Assembly: GCA_004335835.1 (NCBI GenBank)
Contig: RWJK01001112.1
Coordinates: 1 to 51,661, forward strand
Direction: 5' to 3'
Source of the DNA: Scenedesmus sp. ARA3
Taxonomy: Eukaryota; Chlorophyta; Chlorophyceae; Sphaeropleales; Scenedesmaceae
Length of the DNA: 51,661 nucleotides
Part shown: positions 9,222-20,580 of the stretch, piece after piece
Position numbering within the stretch: the stretch's first letter is position 1
Layout of the letters: every line of letters starts with the position of its first letter
The notes under the pieces: generated by a model
The model's database searches: none
The model's input: only the letters and a program-made list of their open reading frames with translations
What the model was told of the DNA's origin: nothing
Translations under genes and position numbers: made by a program

Positions 9222-12188
9222 ATGTCGAGCGTTTGCCGGTTGTCAGCAACCCAGCAGGCAGCTGTGCAGGCGCTGCTGCTGCTGTTCTGCCTGGCATGCG
9301 TACACTGCCAATTCAGCTACATGATTGGGCCCTCTTCCTATTTAGACGTCGTTCGTCCGCCTTCTGGAAGCTGCAGCAGCAGCAGGGATGCCAACACAAC
9401 AGATGAAGCGCTGCAGCAGCAGGGCAGGTCTCTCCTGCAAGCCACTCGCTTCCAAAAGCCATACAACGTGTGCGTGTCTGATTGGCTGCCAATGGTGATG
9501 TGCAAGCATGATGATGACCACACCACGTTCACAGGTGAGGCGTTTGCAGCAGCATACGGAGTAGCGGGGTGCAGCGCAAAGCTAGCACTGCTGCGCTTGG
9601 CATGCATGCCATTTGTACTTGGTCCTGCAGCATGCCTGCTGCTGCTGATACTCTGTCTGCCCAGCCTAGCCATGTCCTTGTATCACATCCCTGCCCTCAT
9701 GATGCTCATGAAATGTGTCCCTGCAGGCTGCCAGGTGGAGCTGTGCTCTTGCATGCTGCTAGGCTGCTTGCCTTGCTGATACTGTGGAAAATCTGCTGCT
9801 GTTCTTCCTGCAGGCTACCAGGTTGAGCTGTTCGGCATGCTTGCACAACAGATTGGCTGCCCTGCTAGCCGCTAGATCGGTGTTCTCAAACTGCTGTTCC
9901 CTGACCCATGCGTATGCTTGTATGCTGCTCTTTGATATGTGTCTTCCTGCAGGCTACCAGGTTGAGCTGTTCCGCATGCTTGCTCAAGAAGTCGGCTTCT
10001 CTGCTTGCTGACACTCCTGCAAACATTCTGCTAGGCTGCTTTCCCTGCTGATGCTTTGAAACATGCTGCTGTTGTTCCTGCAGGCTACCAGGTTGAGCTG
10101 TTCCGCATGCTTGCACAAGAAGTAGGCTGGGAGGAGGGTGACTATGTGTTCAGCTGCATCAAGTACAGTGAGATGATTGACGACCTGAAGAGCCCCACAG
10201 GCCTCTGCAGCCTGTCAGCAGGCGGTGAGTCATGCATGTTGGTGACGAAGCAGTGCTGAGGCAGATATGAGTGTTCAGCTTTGCATCAAGTACAGCGGGA
10301 TGATGGAGGACTTGAAAAGCCCAACAGGCCTCTACAGCCTGTCAGCAGGCGGTGAGTCACTCACGGCGATGCATGTTATGTTAACGACTTGCTTGTGTTT
10401 TAAAAAGGGGCCAAGTGTAAGTGTTTAGCTGCATCAAGTACAGCGAGATGAAGCAGGACGTGAAAAGCCCCACTGGCATATGCAGCCTGTCAGCAGGCGG
10501 TGAGTCATGCATCATTGGTGTTACAGACGGGGCAGCTGCGAGTGTTCAGCTGCATCAAGTACAGCGCAATGATGGATGACCTGAAGAGCCCAACAGGCCT
10601 CTGCAGCCTGTCAGCAGGCGGTGAGTCACTCACGGCGTTGCATGTCATGTCAACAATGGCTTGCTTGTGTGTAAAAAGGAGGCAGGTGTGAGTGTTCAGC
10701 TGCATGAATTACAGCGCAATGATGGAGGACCTGAAACGCCCAGCAAGCCACTGCAGCCTGTCAGCAGGCGGTGAGTGATGCATGTCACCAAACGGCAGGT
10801 GCAGGTGTTCAGCTCAAGTACAGCGCAATGGCGGAGGGACGGGACGCCCAGCAAGCCACTGCAGCCTGTCAGCAGCCGGTGCGATAGTGACATGTAAGTC
10901 TCACACAGCACGACAGAGTGGAATCTGCAGGCTTGGTGGTGTCGAGTGGCAACTTGGCCGCCTGCCACAAGACCAGCACACAGCATTTCTTGCAGCAACA
11001 TGCCTTTCCCCCTGGTTCCCCTGTCTTTTCTCCCTCAAGCGTGGAGGTTTCTGTGGACAAACTCGGCCCCAGCCTTAAGTTCAGCAGTGCAGACTCTTTT
11101 GCTCAAAAGCCTCTGCTTGTCATTTCCCGCCTTTCTTGCCCGTTCTCCTCCTCCAACAGGCGTGGAGGTGTCTGTGGAGAACCTGGCATCATCCCTCAAG
11201 TTCAGCTGGCCCACCTACAAGAGCGGCCTGCGCGTGATGATCTCGGCTCACCTGCAGTCCGGCTCCACCTGGGCCTTCTCAGAGGTGCGTACACATGCGT
11301 GGTGGCATATTGAGAGACTGGAAAGGGCAGTTGTTTTCTGCATAGAGCGGCCTGCGCGTGATGATCTCCGCACACTTGCAGTCCGGCTCCGCCTGGGCCT
11401 TCTCAGAGGTGCGTCACAGCACTAATCAATACAGTTAGCCTTTGGGTGCGTCGTCGCATGAAGGTGCGTGGTTGCTTGCGTGCTAGAGCTGCTGAAAAGG
11501 CAGCTGTGGTCAGGCATGTGCCTATGCAGAGCAGGCACAAGAGCGGCCTGCGTGTGATGATCTCGGCTCACCTGCAGTCTGGAAGCACCTGGGCCTTCTC
11601 AGAGGTGCGCTAGGAACACAAATCCACAGCATGTCAGCAGGCACAGCAGGCCAAGGCATGAGATGAGGCTGCATGCAAGATGATCTCCCGCACAGCTGCA
11701 GCCCGGCTCGGAGCCGGGCCCAGGTGACGTAGGCCTTTTCCGAGGTGGGGGCACATGCGTGGTCATGGCATGGGGCTAGAGATGGGCTTTCTTTTGCTTT
11801 GGGCGGCCTGCGCGTGATGACTTCCGCACACCTGCAGTCCGGCTCCACCTGGGCCTTCTCAGAGGTGCGTGGTGGCACAAGCAGCGGTCCTGGATTCAGC
11901 AAAACTGTTGGCAAACGGCAGAATCAATACAAAATCAGGGATTTGCAGTGTTGAGACATGAAGCGCTGCCAGTGGAAACAGCGCTGCAGAGGAGGCCAAA
12001 GACAGGCCTAGAACACCATGGTGACACCAGGCGCTGACTGTTGCCGCAACACCGAGCTGCATGTTGCTGCTGCTGCTGCTGCAGGTTTTCCACTGGACGG
12101 TGTGGCTTGCGCTTGGCGGCACTGCCATTGCTGGAGACTGAAGACACACAGTTAGATAACAATGCACCTACAGCTGCTGCATCACTTG

Positions 12189-12226
<38 letters not shown>

Positions 12227-15200
12227 AGCAGGTGTTCCACTGGACGGTGTGGCTTGCGCTTGGCGGCACTGCCGTGGCTGTGGGTTTCCTGGTGGCACTC
12301 ATCGAGTGGGCGACGCCCAGCAGGCAGGGCGAGGTAATGAAAGGTGCGTGAATGGTTGTGTTTGCATGACAATCATGTGGCGTTTGGAGCACGCAGCCGC
12401 TCCAATTCATGCAGTGGCAGCAGCTGTTGTGGCTGCAGCGTGCTGCAAAACATTTTTGCATTTGCGTCTACTGCGGCGGCACTGCCGTGGCTGTGGGCTT
12501 CCTCGTGGCACTTATTGAGTGGGCGACGCCCAGCAGGCAGGGGGAGGTCAAGAAAGGTGCGCAGGAATTTGAACAGCCTGTTAATTGTTGTTGTCGCGAC
12601 CCTGCACGCTGGCATGGTCTTGGTACAGTCTGATTTGCCTGGCGTACATTATGAGTCATTTGCACAGCTCATTGGTATTCGTGTTGCGTGTTCTGCTTGC
12701 TGTTTTCAGCAGGCTGGGAAGGGTAGTCCTGGTACAGTCTGTTTGCACCTGGTTCGTAAGCTGAGCCACCTGAATGACCCTGATCTTGACCCCTGCTGCT
12801 ATGCTGCTTCTGATCTGTCGTGCTGCAGGCTGGCAGGCGTGGGCCTGGTACAGTTTGTTGTGCCTGGTGCACGTGCTGAGTCACCTGACCAAAACCTTTG
12901 CACTCAAACCCTGCTGCTTCTGCGCTTTTGTGTATACCAAATGTGTGCAGACTCTCAGGCGTGGTCCTGGTACAGTCTGTCTCGCCTGGCGCGTGTGCTG
13001 AGTCACCTGACCAAAACCTTTGCACTCAAACCCTGCTGCTTCTGCGCTTTTGTGAAACACCATCTTGTCCAGGCTGGCGGGCATGGTCCTGGCACTCTCT
13101 GTCGCGCCTGGTGCACGTGCTGAGTCACCGGACTGAAATCCTCACCTTGCTGCTTCTGCGTTCTTCTTGCACAACAATGGTTTTGCAGGCTGGCAGGCGT
13201 GGTCCTGGTACTCTCTGTCTTGGATGGTGCACGTGCTGAGTCACTGGACTAAAGTCTTCACCCTGCTGCTTCTGCGCTTGTGTGCACAACAAATGTGTGC
13301 AGGCTGGCAGGCATAGTCCTGGCACAGTTTGTCGCCCCTGGTGCACGCTGAGTCACTGGACTAAAATGTTCACCCTGCTGCTTCTGCGCTTTTGTGTACA
13401 ACAAATGTGTGCAGGCTGGCAGGCGTGGTCCTGGTACTCTCTGTCGCGCCTGGTGCACGTGCTGAGTCACCTGACCAACACCCTGCATCCACACCCTGCT
13501 GCTTCTGTGCTTTTTTGTAACACAATATTGTGCAGGCTGGCAGGCGTGGTCCTGGTACAGTCAATCTCGCCGGGTGCACGCACTGAGTCATCTTGCTATC
13601 CATATCAAACCTGTCAAACCCTGCTGCTTCTGCGCTGTTGTGCTGCAGGCTGGCAGGCATGGTCCTGGTACTCTCTGTCTCGTCTGGTGCACGTGCTGAG
13701 TCACGTGGGAGACCCTTCCGCGGATGCTTCTCGCATCCTGATGCTCGGCTACGGCTTTTTGGTGCTCGTGATGGTCTCGATGTACACTGCGACAAGTGCA
13801 AGCAGGTGAGTGAAGAGCACGTAGCAGGAGAAGCAGATCAGAACACTGTTGATGCGAGGTTCAAGATGATCTGATGTTTAAGATGATCTGAAGTTGTGCA
13901 GAAGAAGAAGAAGAAGAAGAAGAAGAAGAAGAAGAAGAAGAAGAAGAAGAAGAAGAAGAAGAAGAAGAAGAAGAAGAAGAAGAAGAAGAAGAAGAAGAAG
14001 AAGATGATGATGATCTGAAGTTGTGCAGCCATGGTGCCTGGCACACATGCTGAGTCATTTGCACAAGCCCACACTGCCCTCTAACCCTGCTGTGCTGCTG
14101 TTATGCTGCAGGATCACCGCTGAGAAGCTGGTGCACCCGGTGCACGGCAAAAAGGACCTTGTGGGCCGACCCGTATCATACGGTGTTGCAAAGTGCCTTT
14201 GCAAATTGGGTTTCCTGCATTTTACACAGGGCGGCCACGTCAACTGAACGCTTACATGCAAACAATGCAAACTTACACAAACATGCAACCTTTCTGTACA
14301 CAGGATCACCGCTGAGAAGCTGGTGCACCCGGTGCATGTCAAGAAGGACCTTGTCGGCCGGCCTGTATTGACGTGGAGCCGCTACATGACAGCGCTCAAG
14401 GATCATCACAACATAGAGGCGACTGGGCACAGCTGGTGAGCAGGGTTGTGATGGTTTAGTGGCAAGTGATGCTGCTGTTGCATGTGTAGCTGGTGGTGGG
14501 TCGCTACATGACAGCGCTGAAGGATCATCACAACATTGAGGCGACTGGGCACAGCTGGTGAGTGGGCTTATGGTTTAGCAGTACGCGGTGGTGCTGCTGT
14601 TACTCGCATGTGTAACTGGTGGTGGTATGATTCCCATTTGCAACTGGTGCTGGCTTGCCGCGCGGCAGCGCTGCAGGATCATCACAACATTGAGGGGACT
14701 GGGCACAGCTGGTGAGTTGAAAACAACGAATGTATGCTCACCTGCGGCATCCCGCCTAACACTCAGTCTTCAACCCTAACCCTTGACCCTAAAACCCCTT
14801 TCATGCCGCAGGGAGGGTGAGGCAAACAATAAGGCCATGGTCGCAGATCTGCGTGCCAGCACGTATGACGCCCTAGTGCTGATGTTATTGTTTAGAACTG
14901 CGACCGACCAACATCGGATGCCTTCACCTGTGTGCTGAATGCTGCAGGGAGGGTGAGGCAGATAAGGAGGCCATGGTTGCTGATCTGCGTGCCGGCACGT
15001 ATGATGCGCTAGTGCCATGGCTCGCATCATGTGTATGAAAGTAGTACTTCCCCAACAGTCTTGCTGTTATGTTGTCGATGCTGTGATAATGCTGCAGGGA
15101 AGGTGAAGCAGATAAGGAAGCCATGGTCGCTGACCTGCGTGCCGGCGAATACGATGCTCTAGTGCACTCGCTCACCTGCGGCGTCCCGCATAACACCCAA

Positions 15201-15588
15201 CCCTGACCCTGGTCCCTGAACATTTCTGGCACTGCAGGGAGGGTGAGGCAGACAAAGAAGCCATGGTCGCTGACCTTCGTGCCGGCACTTATGATGCCTT
15301 GGTGCTGGACGCGCCAGTGCTGGAGTACACAGTGGGAACCAACCCAGACTGCGACCTGTTCACCGGTGAGAGGCCTTTCTTGGCACCTGTGTTACAACCA
15401 GATGTCAGTTGGCAGTTTTATAGCTGGCCACCGAACATGGTGTTATTATTGTCTGCTGGATGGATGGCCTGCAGCAATGCAGAGCCGGCGTGCATCTTGG
15501 CAGCAGCCTGCTGCCCTTTGTCTATCGCACAGGTCCCTGCTGCTCACAGTATGCATACACTTGTGACTGGGTCTGCCGCCGGCTGCCG

Positions 15589-15619
<31 letters not shown>

Positions 15620-15832
15620 CAGTTGGCGAGCCCTTTGAAACGTTCAGCCTGGCGCTGGCCTTCCCTGCAGACTTTAATAGTACCTGGCCCCTGATTGCTG
15701 CTGCCGCCGCTGCTGCTGCTGCTGCTGCTGCTGCAGTGGGCGAGCCCTTTGAAACGTTCAGCCTGGCGCTGGCCTTCCCTGCAGACTTTAATTGAACCTG
15801 CCCCCTGAATGCTGCTGCTGCTGCCACTCTTC

Positions 15833-15863
<31 letters not shown>

Positions 15864-16188
15864 AGTGGGCGAGCCGTTCGAGACGTTTAGTCTGGCGCTG
15901 GCCTTCCCTGCCGACTTCAACGATTCTACGGTGTTCGACTTTTCAGCATCCATCGTCAGGCTGCAGGTGCGCGGCACACATATGCGTTGCTTGATATGCA
16001 TACATACCGTGTGCTGCACACACATGCTTCACTGGGTTCTGTTTGCGCGACATTTGTGTGGTGACATTGCCAGCAAATCATGCTGCTGATGTCGCTGGTT
16101 TTTTGTCGTTGCATGCCGCAGGCGTACCGAGGCGCGCTGGACATGCTCCAAACCATCTACGCCAAAACTGGGGGCAGCAGCAACACTC

Positions 16189-16227
<39 letters not shown>

Positions 16228-18999
16228 ACCGCAGACGTACCAAGGCGCGCTGGACATGCTGGAAAACGTGTATGTGAAGACAGGGGGCACCAGCAAGTGC
16301 TTTTCCAGCGACGGCGGCGGCCACGGCAGCGGCAAGATGATCCAGTTGTACCAGGTGTCAGGTGTGTTATGTTGACTGTTCCTTTCAATGTAACATAGTG
16401 ACATATCGACGTAGTCATGACGTCAGCGGCAGCGGCAGCGGCAAGGTTATCCAGCTGTACCAGGTGTCAGGTGTGTTCTGTCGGTTCACGTAGTGACATA
16501 ATGACGTGGTGATGATGACAGCGGCGGCCACGTTCGCGGCAAGATGATCCAGCTATACCAGGTGTCAGGTGTGTTATGTTGATTGTTCAGTCAATTCAAC
16601 ATAATGACATATCGACGTAGTCATGACGGGCGGCGGCCACGGCAGCGGCAAGATGATCCAGCTATACCAGTGAGTGAGTGAGCTACGCGTGGTGTGTTCA
16701 CACTTAAACACCCGCGTAAGTTAAGGAAGGGGACGTGTGTGGCGATCAGGATACCTCATGCGCCTCCACGCCTCCTACCATCGCTGACTATACCAGGTGT
16801 CAGGTGTGTTATGTCGGGTCACCTAGTGACATTATGGCGTGCCGATGATGACAGCACCAGCCACAGCAGATGCAAGGTAATCTAGCAGTACATCAATATA
16901 TTCTGCCCTGGCTGCTCTGCAGGTCTGTGGCACATCTCTGCTCGTCTGCAACCGCTCTTTTCCTGAAGCGCTGTGGCAGCTTTTGCCAGCAGGCTCTCAT
17001 TCTTCTCTGTGCTGCCCCCTGTCACTCTGCTGCTCTCACCCGTGCTGCTCTCACACTGCAGGCCTGTGGTACATCCTGCTGATCGCGATCGGCCTTTGCT
17101 TCGTCCTCACCCTCATCCACAACACCCGCAACGACCCCGCCTCCGCAACCAACCATGCCCTGCAACCTGCTCAAGCTGCCCTGCAGGCCTGCGGCGCACC
17201 CTGCTCATCTGCAGCTGCTCCTCCCTCAAAACTTGCCAGCAGACGCTTCCCTTCACCCCGCACTGCCTCCCCTTCACACTGCTGCACGCTGCGCTTTTCC
17301 TGCAGGCTGTGGTACATCCTGCTGATCGCTATCGGGCTCTACTTTCTTCTGACCCTCATCCACAACGCTCGCACACACTCAGCCTCTGCCACCGGCCACA
17401 TGCTACTACGTCAAGCGCCTTGCCGCACTGCTCACACATGCTTGTCTGATGCTGCTGCAACTTCCCACCATGCAACTTTGCAGGCCTGTGGTACATCCTG
17501 CTGATCGCAATTGGGCTGTGCTTTGTCCTCACCCTCATCCACAACGCCCGCAAAGACCCAGCCTCCGCAACCGGCAACATCTTACGCCATGCTCTGGCTT
17601 TTATCGGCATCGGAGACGGTGCGCCACCTCCACCTTCAGGCACCGGTACTGCTGCCGGTGCCGGCGGCCACCTGCCTCCTCCTCCTATGGCGAGTCGCCA
17701 CAGGGGGTCTGCCGGTGGGGGCAGTGCCATGTCCAGTATGGATGGGTTTGAGGCCAGCACGCCTGGCGGCCCTCAGGAAGGTGCAAAGACGCTCAAGGCG
17801 TTCCTGGGAGTGTCTACCTTTGCCTACAGGTGGGTGCAGGCATGGTGTGTTTGTGGTGTGGTTGGGTTTAGGGTTGCGTGTGTGGTGGCGGAGGCAGTGC
17901 ATTGTCCATTAAGGATGGTTTAATTTGGAAAGGGGGACGCCAGGTGGGACGCAGGAGGGCGCTAAAACACTGAAGCCGTTCCTGGGAGTGTCTACCTTTG
18001 CCTACAGGTGGGTGCCAGGCATATGGTGTGAGTGATGTGGTTGGGGTTGTGGGCTGCGCGGTTGGTGTAAGGGGTTGCGATGTCGAGTATGGATGGATGT
18101 CGAGTATGGATGGATTTGAGGCTAGCACGCCTGGTGCCCCTCAGGAGGGTGCCAAGACGCTCAAGGCGTTCCTGGGAGTGTCTACATTTGCCTACAGGTG
18201 GGTGCAGGCATGGTGTGTGTGTGTGTGGTGCGGTTGGGGTGAGAGTTGAGATGTAAGCATAAGAATGCTTGTTACATTTGGAGTTGCGTGTTTGGTGGTG
18301 GGGGCAGTGCGATGTCCAGTATGGATGGGTTTGAGGCGAGCACGCCTGGTGGCCCTCAAGAGGGCGCAAAAACACTGAAGGCGTTCCTGGGCGTGTCAAC
18401 CTTTGCCTACAGGTGAGAGAGTTTGCTAGAATTAGCGTGTTTGTTGTTGTTGTTGGTCCGTAGTCGCAGCAAGGCGCCACAGCGGCCCAGGCGGCCACCT
18501 GCCGCCTCCTCCTATGTCGAGGCGCCACAGGGGATCGGCTGGTGGGGGCAGTGCGATGTCCAGTATGGATGGATTTGAGGCGAGCACGCCTGGTGCCCCT
18601 CAGCAGGGCGCTAAAACGCTGAAAGCGTTCCTGGGAGTGTCTACCTTTGCCTACAGGTGAAGAAGTTTGCATCAAGCAGCGTTTTTGATATTGTTGTTTA
18701 GTTCCATGGACGGATGGTAGCGCTGCGCCACAGGGGGTCTGCTGGCGGAGGCAGTGCAATGTCCAGCATGGAAGGCTGTGTTGATTTTGCTCTGCACAAA
18801 CCGCGAGCGCTGGGGGACCTTGGGCGGGGGTTCCCCGGGCCAAGCAGTGCTTGCAGGTGCGCAGATGTGCATTTTTCATGCTAGACTGTCCATACTTACA
18901 TATTGTATGTTGCGCCGCGCTGCATGCAGGGAGGAAGAAGAAGAGGAGGGCAGTGCAAGCCCTAAGAAGGCCAGGGCGCCCCACGCAGGGTTCATGTGA
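9222..18999 (+). CDS. Ionotropic glutamate receptor-like ligand-gated channel, short form
   Basis: Exons: 9222-9534, 10084-10224, 11160-11284, 12232-12343, 13649-13805, 14304-14435, 15238-15365, 15866-15966, 16235-16361, 17484-17829 and 18930-18999 (583 aa, phases consistent). Order: signal peptide (about 1-30), S1 ligand-binding half (about 70-193, with GYQVELFRMLAQEVGW), M1 (194-220), pore loop (about 232-250, WQAWSWYSLSRLVHVLSH), M3 (about 259-278, ending SMYTATSAS where the family has SYTANLA), S2 (about 283-445, with YDALVLDAP, NPDCDLF and VGEPFETFSLALAFP), M4 (GLWYILLIAIGLCFVLTL) and a Ser/Gly/Pro-rich tail with an acidic end. C365 and C425 fit the conserved S2 disulphide. There is no amino-terminal (LIVBP-like) domain, unlike plant GLRs. 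The arginine that holds the ligand carboxylate is not seen (N159/L160 there); the amine-binding acid is kept as D351. The natural ligand is unknown. Confidence 0.85.
9727..10880 (+). repeat. Junction duplications of channel exon 2
   Basis: Three 5' copies precede the full exon (starts 9727, about 9814 and about 9953, each GCTACCAGGTTGAGCTGTTC or a close variant after CTGCAG). After the exon, five 3' copies follow at about 10268-10351, 10418-10500, 10541-10620, 10696-10770 and 10805-10880. These carry a TGCATCAAGTACAGC-type motif, end at CTGTCAGCAGGCG and mostly keep a GTGAGT donor; the last has decayed. The 3' copies recode the segment SCIKYSxMxDDLKSPTGLCS with small changes. Confidence 0.88.
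11038..11867 (+). repeat. Junction duplications of channel exon 3
   Basis: One 5' copy (about 11038-11095, GTGGAGGTTTCTGTGGACAA) precedes the true exon 11160-11284. Four 3' copies follow at about 11344-11409, 11535-11605, 11680-11745 (degraded) and 11800-11867. They share GGCCTGCGCGTGATGA and TGGGCCTTCTCAGAG followed by GTGCG. Confidence 0.85.
12085..12557 (+). repeat. Flanking copies of channel exon 4 (M1 helix)
   Basis: A 5' copy starts at 12085 and diverges near 12137. A (CTG)n tract (about 12188-12227) leads into the true exon at 12232-12343. A 3' copy at about 12470-12557 repeats the second half of the helix and the GAGTGGGCGACGCCCAGCAG end, with its own GTGCGC donor. Confidence 0.85.
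12713..13648 (+). repeat. Eight-copy array of the pore-exon acceptor, period about 120 bp
   Basis: Truncated 5' copies of channel exon 5 begin at 12713, 12839, 12951, 13073, 13189, 13303, 13415 and 13536, followed by the full exon at 13649. Each unit holds an AG acceptor, the pore-loop start (GGCAGGCGTGGTCCTGGTAC in the commonest form), CACGTGCTGAGTCAC or a variant, and then a copied intron arm with CCCTGCTGCTTCTGCG that also serves as the pyrimidine-rich tract of the next acceptor. No truncated copy has a donor. Confidence 0.9.
13900..14003. repeat. (GAA)n microsatellite, about 34 units, in channel intron 5
   Basis: An uninterrupted purine tract of AAG units on the plus strand. It is flanked on both sides by a near-identical segment containing GATCTGAAGTTGTGCAG (about 13885-13901 and 14013-14029). 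The poly-Phe and poly-Ser frames on the other strand are not genes. Confidence 0.95.
14112..14713 (+). repeat. Junction duplications of channel exon 6
   Basis: A 5' copy starts at 14112 (GATCACCGCTGAGAAGCTGG) and is followed by the full exon 14304-14435. 3' copies at about 14495-14560 and 14655-14712 repeat GGATCATCACAACATTGAGG through GGGCACAGCTG with a GTGAGT donor. Confidence 0.85.
14812..15237 (+). repeat. Three 5' copies of channel exon 7
   Basis: Copies start at 14812, 14948 and 15098 after GCAG with GGGAGGGTGAGGCA or a close variant. Each carries the ADLRA(G/S)xYDALV region and then leaves homology at GCTAGTGC or similar. The full exon is the fourth, at 15238. Period is about 135-150 bases. 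Confidence 0.88.
15623..15865 (+). repeat. Two 5' copies of channel exon 8 with (CTG)n acceptors
   Basis: Copies start at 15623 and 15737, each preceded by a (CTG)n tract ending in CTGCAG and reading GAGCCCTTTGAAACGTTCAG. Both stop matching after GACTTTAAT, about 55-60 bases in. The complete exon follows at 15866 behind a third (CTG)n tract. Confidence 0.9.
16122..16670 (+). repeat. Junction duplications of channel exon 9
   Basis: A 5' copy at 16122-16182 (GGCGCGCTGGACATGCTCCA) precedes a (CTG)n tract and the full exon 16235-16361. Three 3' copies follow at about 16422-16470, 16521-16568 and 16628-16670 (GGCAGCGGCAAGATGATCCA or a variant, then TACCAG). The first two keep the GTGTCAG end and GTGTGTT donor. 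A fourth, weaker echo is near 16790. Confidence 0.82.
16922..18657 (+). repeat. Junction duplications of channel exon 10 (M4 and tail)
   Basis: 5' copies of the M4 acceptor occur at about 16922 (degraded), 17062, 17187 (short) and 17305 (one base missing, so out of frame). The full exon is 17484-17829. Four 3' copies follow at about 17950-18008, 18080-18198, 18308-18411 and 18500-18657. They repeat GGATGGATTTGAGGC and GCGTTCCTGGGAGTGTCTAC and end TTTGCCTACAG with a GTGGG or GTGA donor. Confidence 0.87.
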
Positions 19000-19005
19000 T
19001 GTGTT

Positions 19006-19430
19006 GCAGCAGCAGCCAGCCAAACGGGGATGGATGCAGCAGCAGCCAGCCAAAAGGAGATGGATGCAGCAGCAGCCAGCCAAAAGGAGATGGATGCAGC
19101 AGCAGCCAGCACCGCTGTGCAAGCCCTAAGAAGGCCAAGGCGCCCCACGCAGGCTTCATGTAGTGTATTGCAGCAGCAGCCAGCCAAAAGGGAATGGATG
19201 CAGCATCAGCCAGCACTGCTGTGACAGGCAGGAGCAGCGGGATGCACAAGAAGGAGGAGGAGGAGACCATGCAAGGCCAACGAGGCCAAGGTGCCCCACA
19301 CCAGCTTCATGTAATGTATTGCAGCAGCAGCAAGCTGACAGACAAGGACCGAAGTGAGAGGAAGAAGAGGAGGGCAGTGCAAGTCCTAAGAAGGCCAAGG
19401 CGCCTCACGCAGGGTTCATGGATGATGTAT
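19006..19430 (+). repeat. Tail copies of the last channel exon plus a 30-bp repeat
   Basis: The end of exon 11 (CCTAAGAAGGCC, CCCCACGCAGG, TTCATG) recurs after the stop codon at about 19110-19160, 19250-19315 and 19360-19425. Between them a 30-bp unit (GATGGATGCAGCAGCAGCCA core) is repeated at about 19006-19105. These lie in the 3' untranslated region. TGTAA at 19310-19314 is a candidate polyadenylation signal. Confidence 0.75.
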
Positions 19431-20208
19431 CATGTGCAGCTGCAGCGGCCAGCCAGCACGCAGGGATGTCAAAGGTCTGTAGAAGGCGCTGGCAGTGCTA
19501 GCGCGGCCGCAGCTGCAGGCAGGCTGCTGCAGCAGCACAGCGAGGCAGCAGGGCACTGCTCACAATCAAAGACTAAAAGGACAATGGAAAGGGAAGCATT
19601 GGGGCGGGTACACACTGTGTGGCATGGCGGCAGGCCGCATGCGTTCCCAGCAGCTATGGAGCAGGACGGGACGTGGGCCGCAGCACATCATAAGGGTGCA
19701 ATGCATTCGGCTGCTGCAATGGCAGTGTGCAGAAGTGTGAAGTGCTGCAGGGGAGGTTGCACATCATAAGGGTGCAATGCATCCGGGGAGGTGGGCCGCA
19801 GCGCGTGACAGCTAGGCTGTGGGTCCAGTGCAGCAGGTGCTGTGCTGTCCTTGCTGAGATACCCACACATGCAGGCAGGCCACATGTGCTCACATCAGCT
19901 ATGGAGCAGGACGGGAGGTGGGCCGCAGCACATCACAAGAGTGCAGTGCATTCGGCTGCTGCTATGGCAGTGTGCAGAAGTGTGTGCTGTGTCTCTACAC
20001 AGCAGCCGGTGCTGCCAGCTGCAGCTGGGTCTGGCTGTGTGCACGTAGTGTGCTGCTCGGCGGCGATGCAGATGTGTGAGGTTTTTTGAAAGGGTGCTGC
20101 ACACCAGCACTACTGCTGGATGGCACTGTACAACACAAAGTTGCGGCTGGAGGCATCTGCAGCTGCTCAGGACAGAGCACTGCTTGCGCAGCAGCAATCC
20201 CATGACAA

Positions 20209-20580
20209 CCAGCGCTGCGCATTACCCAGAACATCCCACCCCAGTGATGATGCTGCTGCACCTTGTCTGTCGTGGCCGCCTTGTACGTTGCGATTTGAGT
20301 GTGTGTGAGCAAACAGCAGCCGCCGCCGCAGCAGCAGCAGCAGCAGCAGCGTGGCTGATGCCCAGCAGTGGCAACAGGGATGGCACTTCCGGCACTTGGT
20401 GTGGTGCAAGTTGCAGCAATACAAGCGCTGCGCATTCTTATCCAGAACGTCCCACCCCAGTGATGATGCTGCTGCACCTTGTCTGTCGTGGCCGCCTTGT
20501 ACGTGGCGATTTGAGTGTGTGAGCAAAAAGCAGCCGCCGCCGCAGCAGCAGCAGCAGCAGCGTGGCTGATGCCCAGCAGT
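20209..20580. repeat. 216-bp tandem repeat
   Basis: Two near-identical copies share CCAGTGATGATGCTGCTGCA (20241 and 20457), CTTGTCTGTCGTGGCCGCCT, a CAG tract and GTGGCTGATGCCCAGCAGTG. A third copy breaks off near 20590. No reading frame looks conserved by selection. Confidence 0.8.

Noticed and set aside
13838..14074. Poly-Phe and poly-Ser reading frames on the minus strand
   Set aside because: They are translations of the GAA/TTC microsatellite in an intron and encode no plausible protein.
14755..14800. Telomere-like CCCTAA motifs
   Set aside because: Only degenerate, non-tandem occurrences (also near 33930-33995); too irregular for an interstitial telomere array.
16122..16182. First copy of channel exon 9 as the true exon
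   Set aside because: It keeps a good acceptor but breaks into a CTG tract before the conserved cysteine and has no donor; the copy at 16235 is complete.
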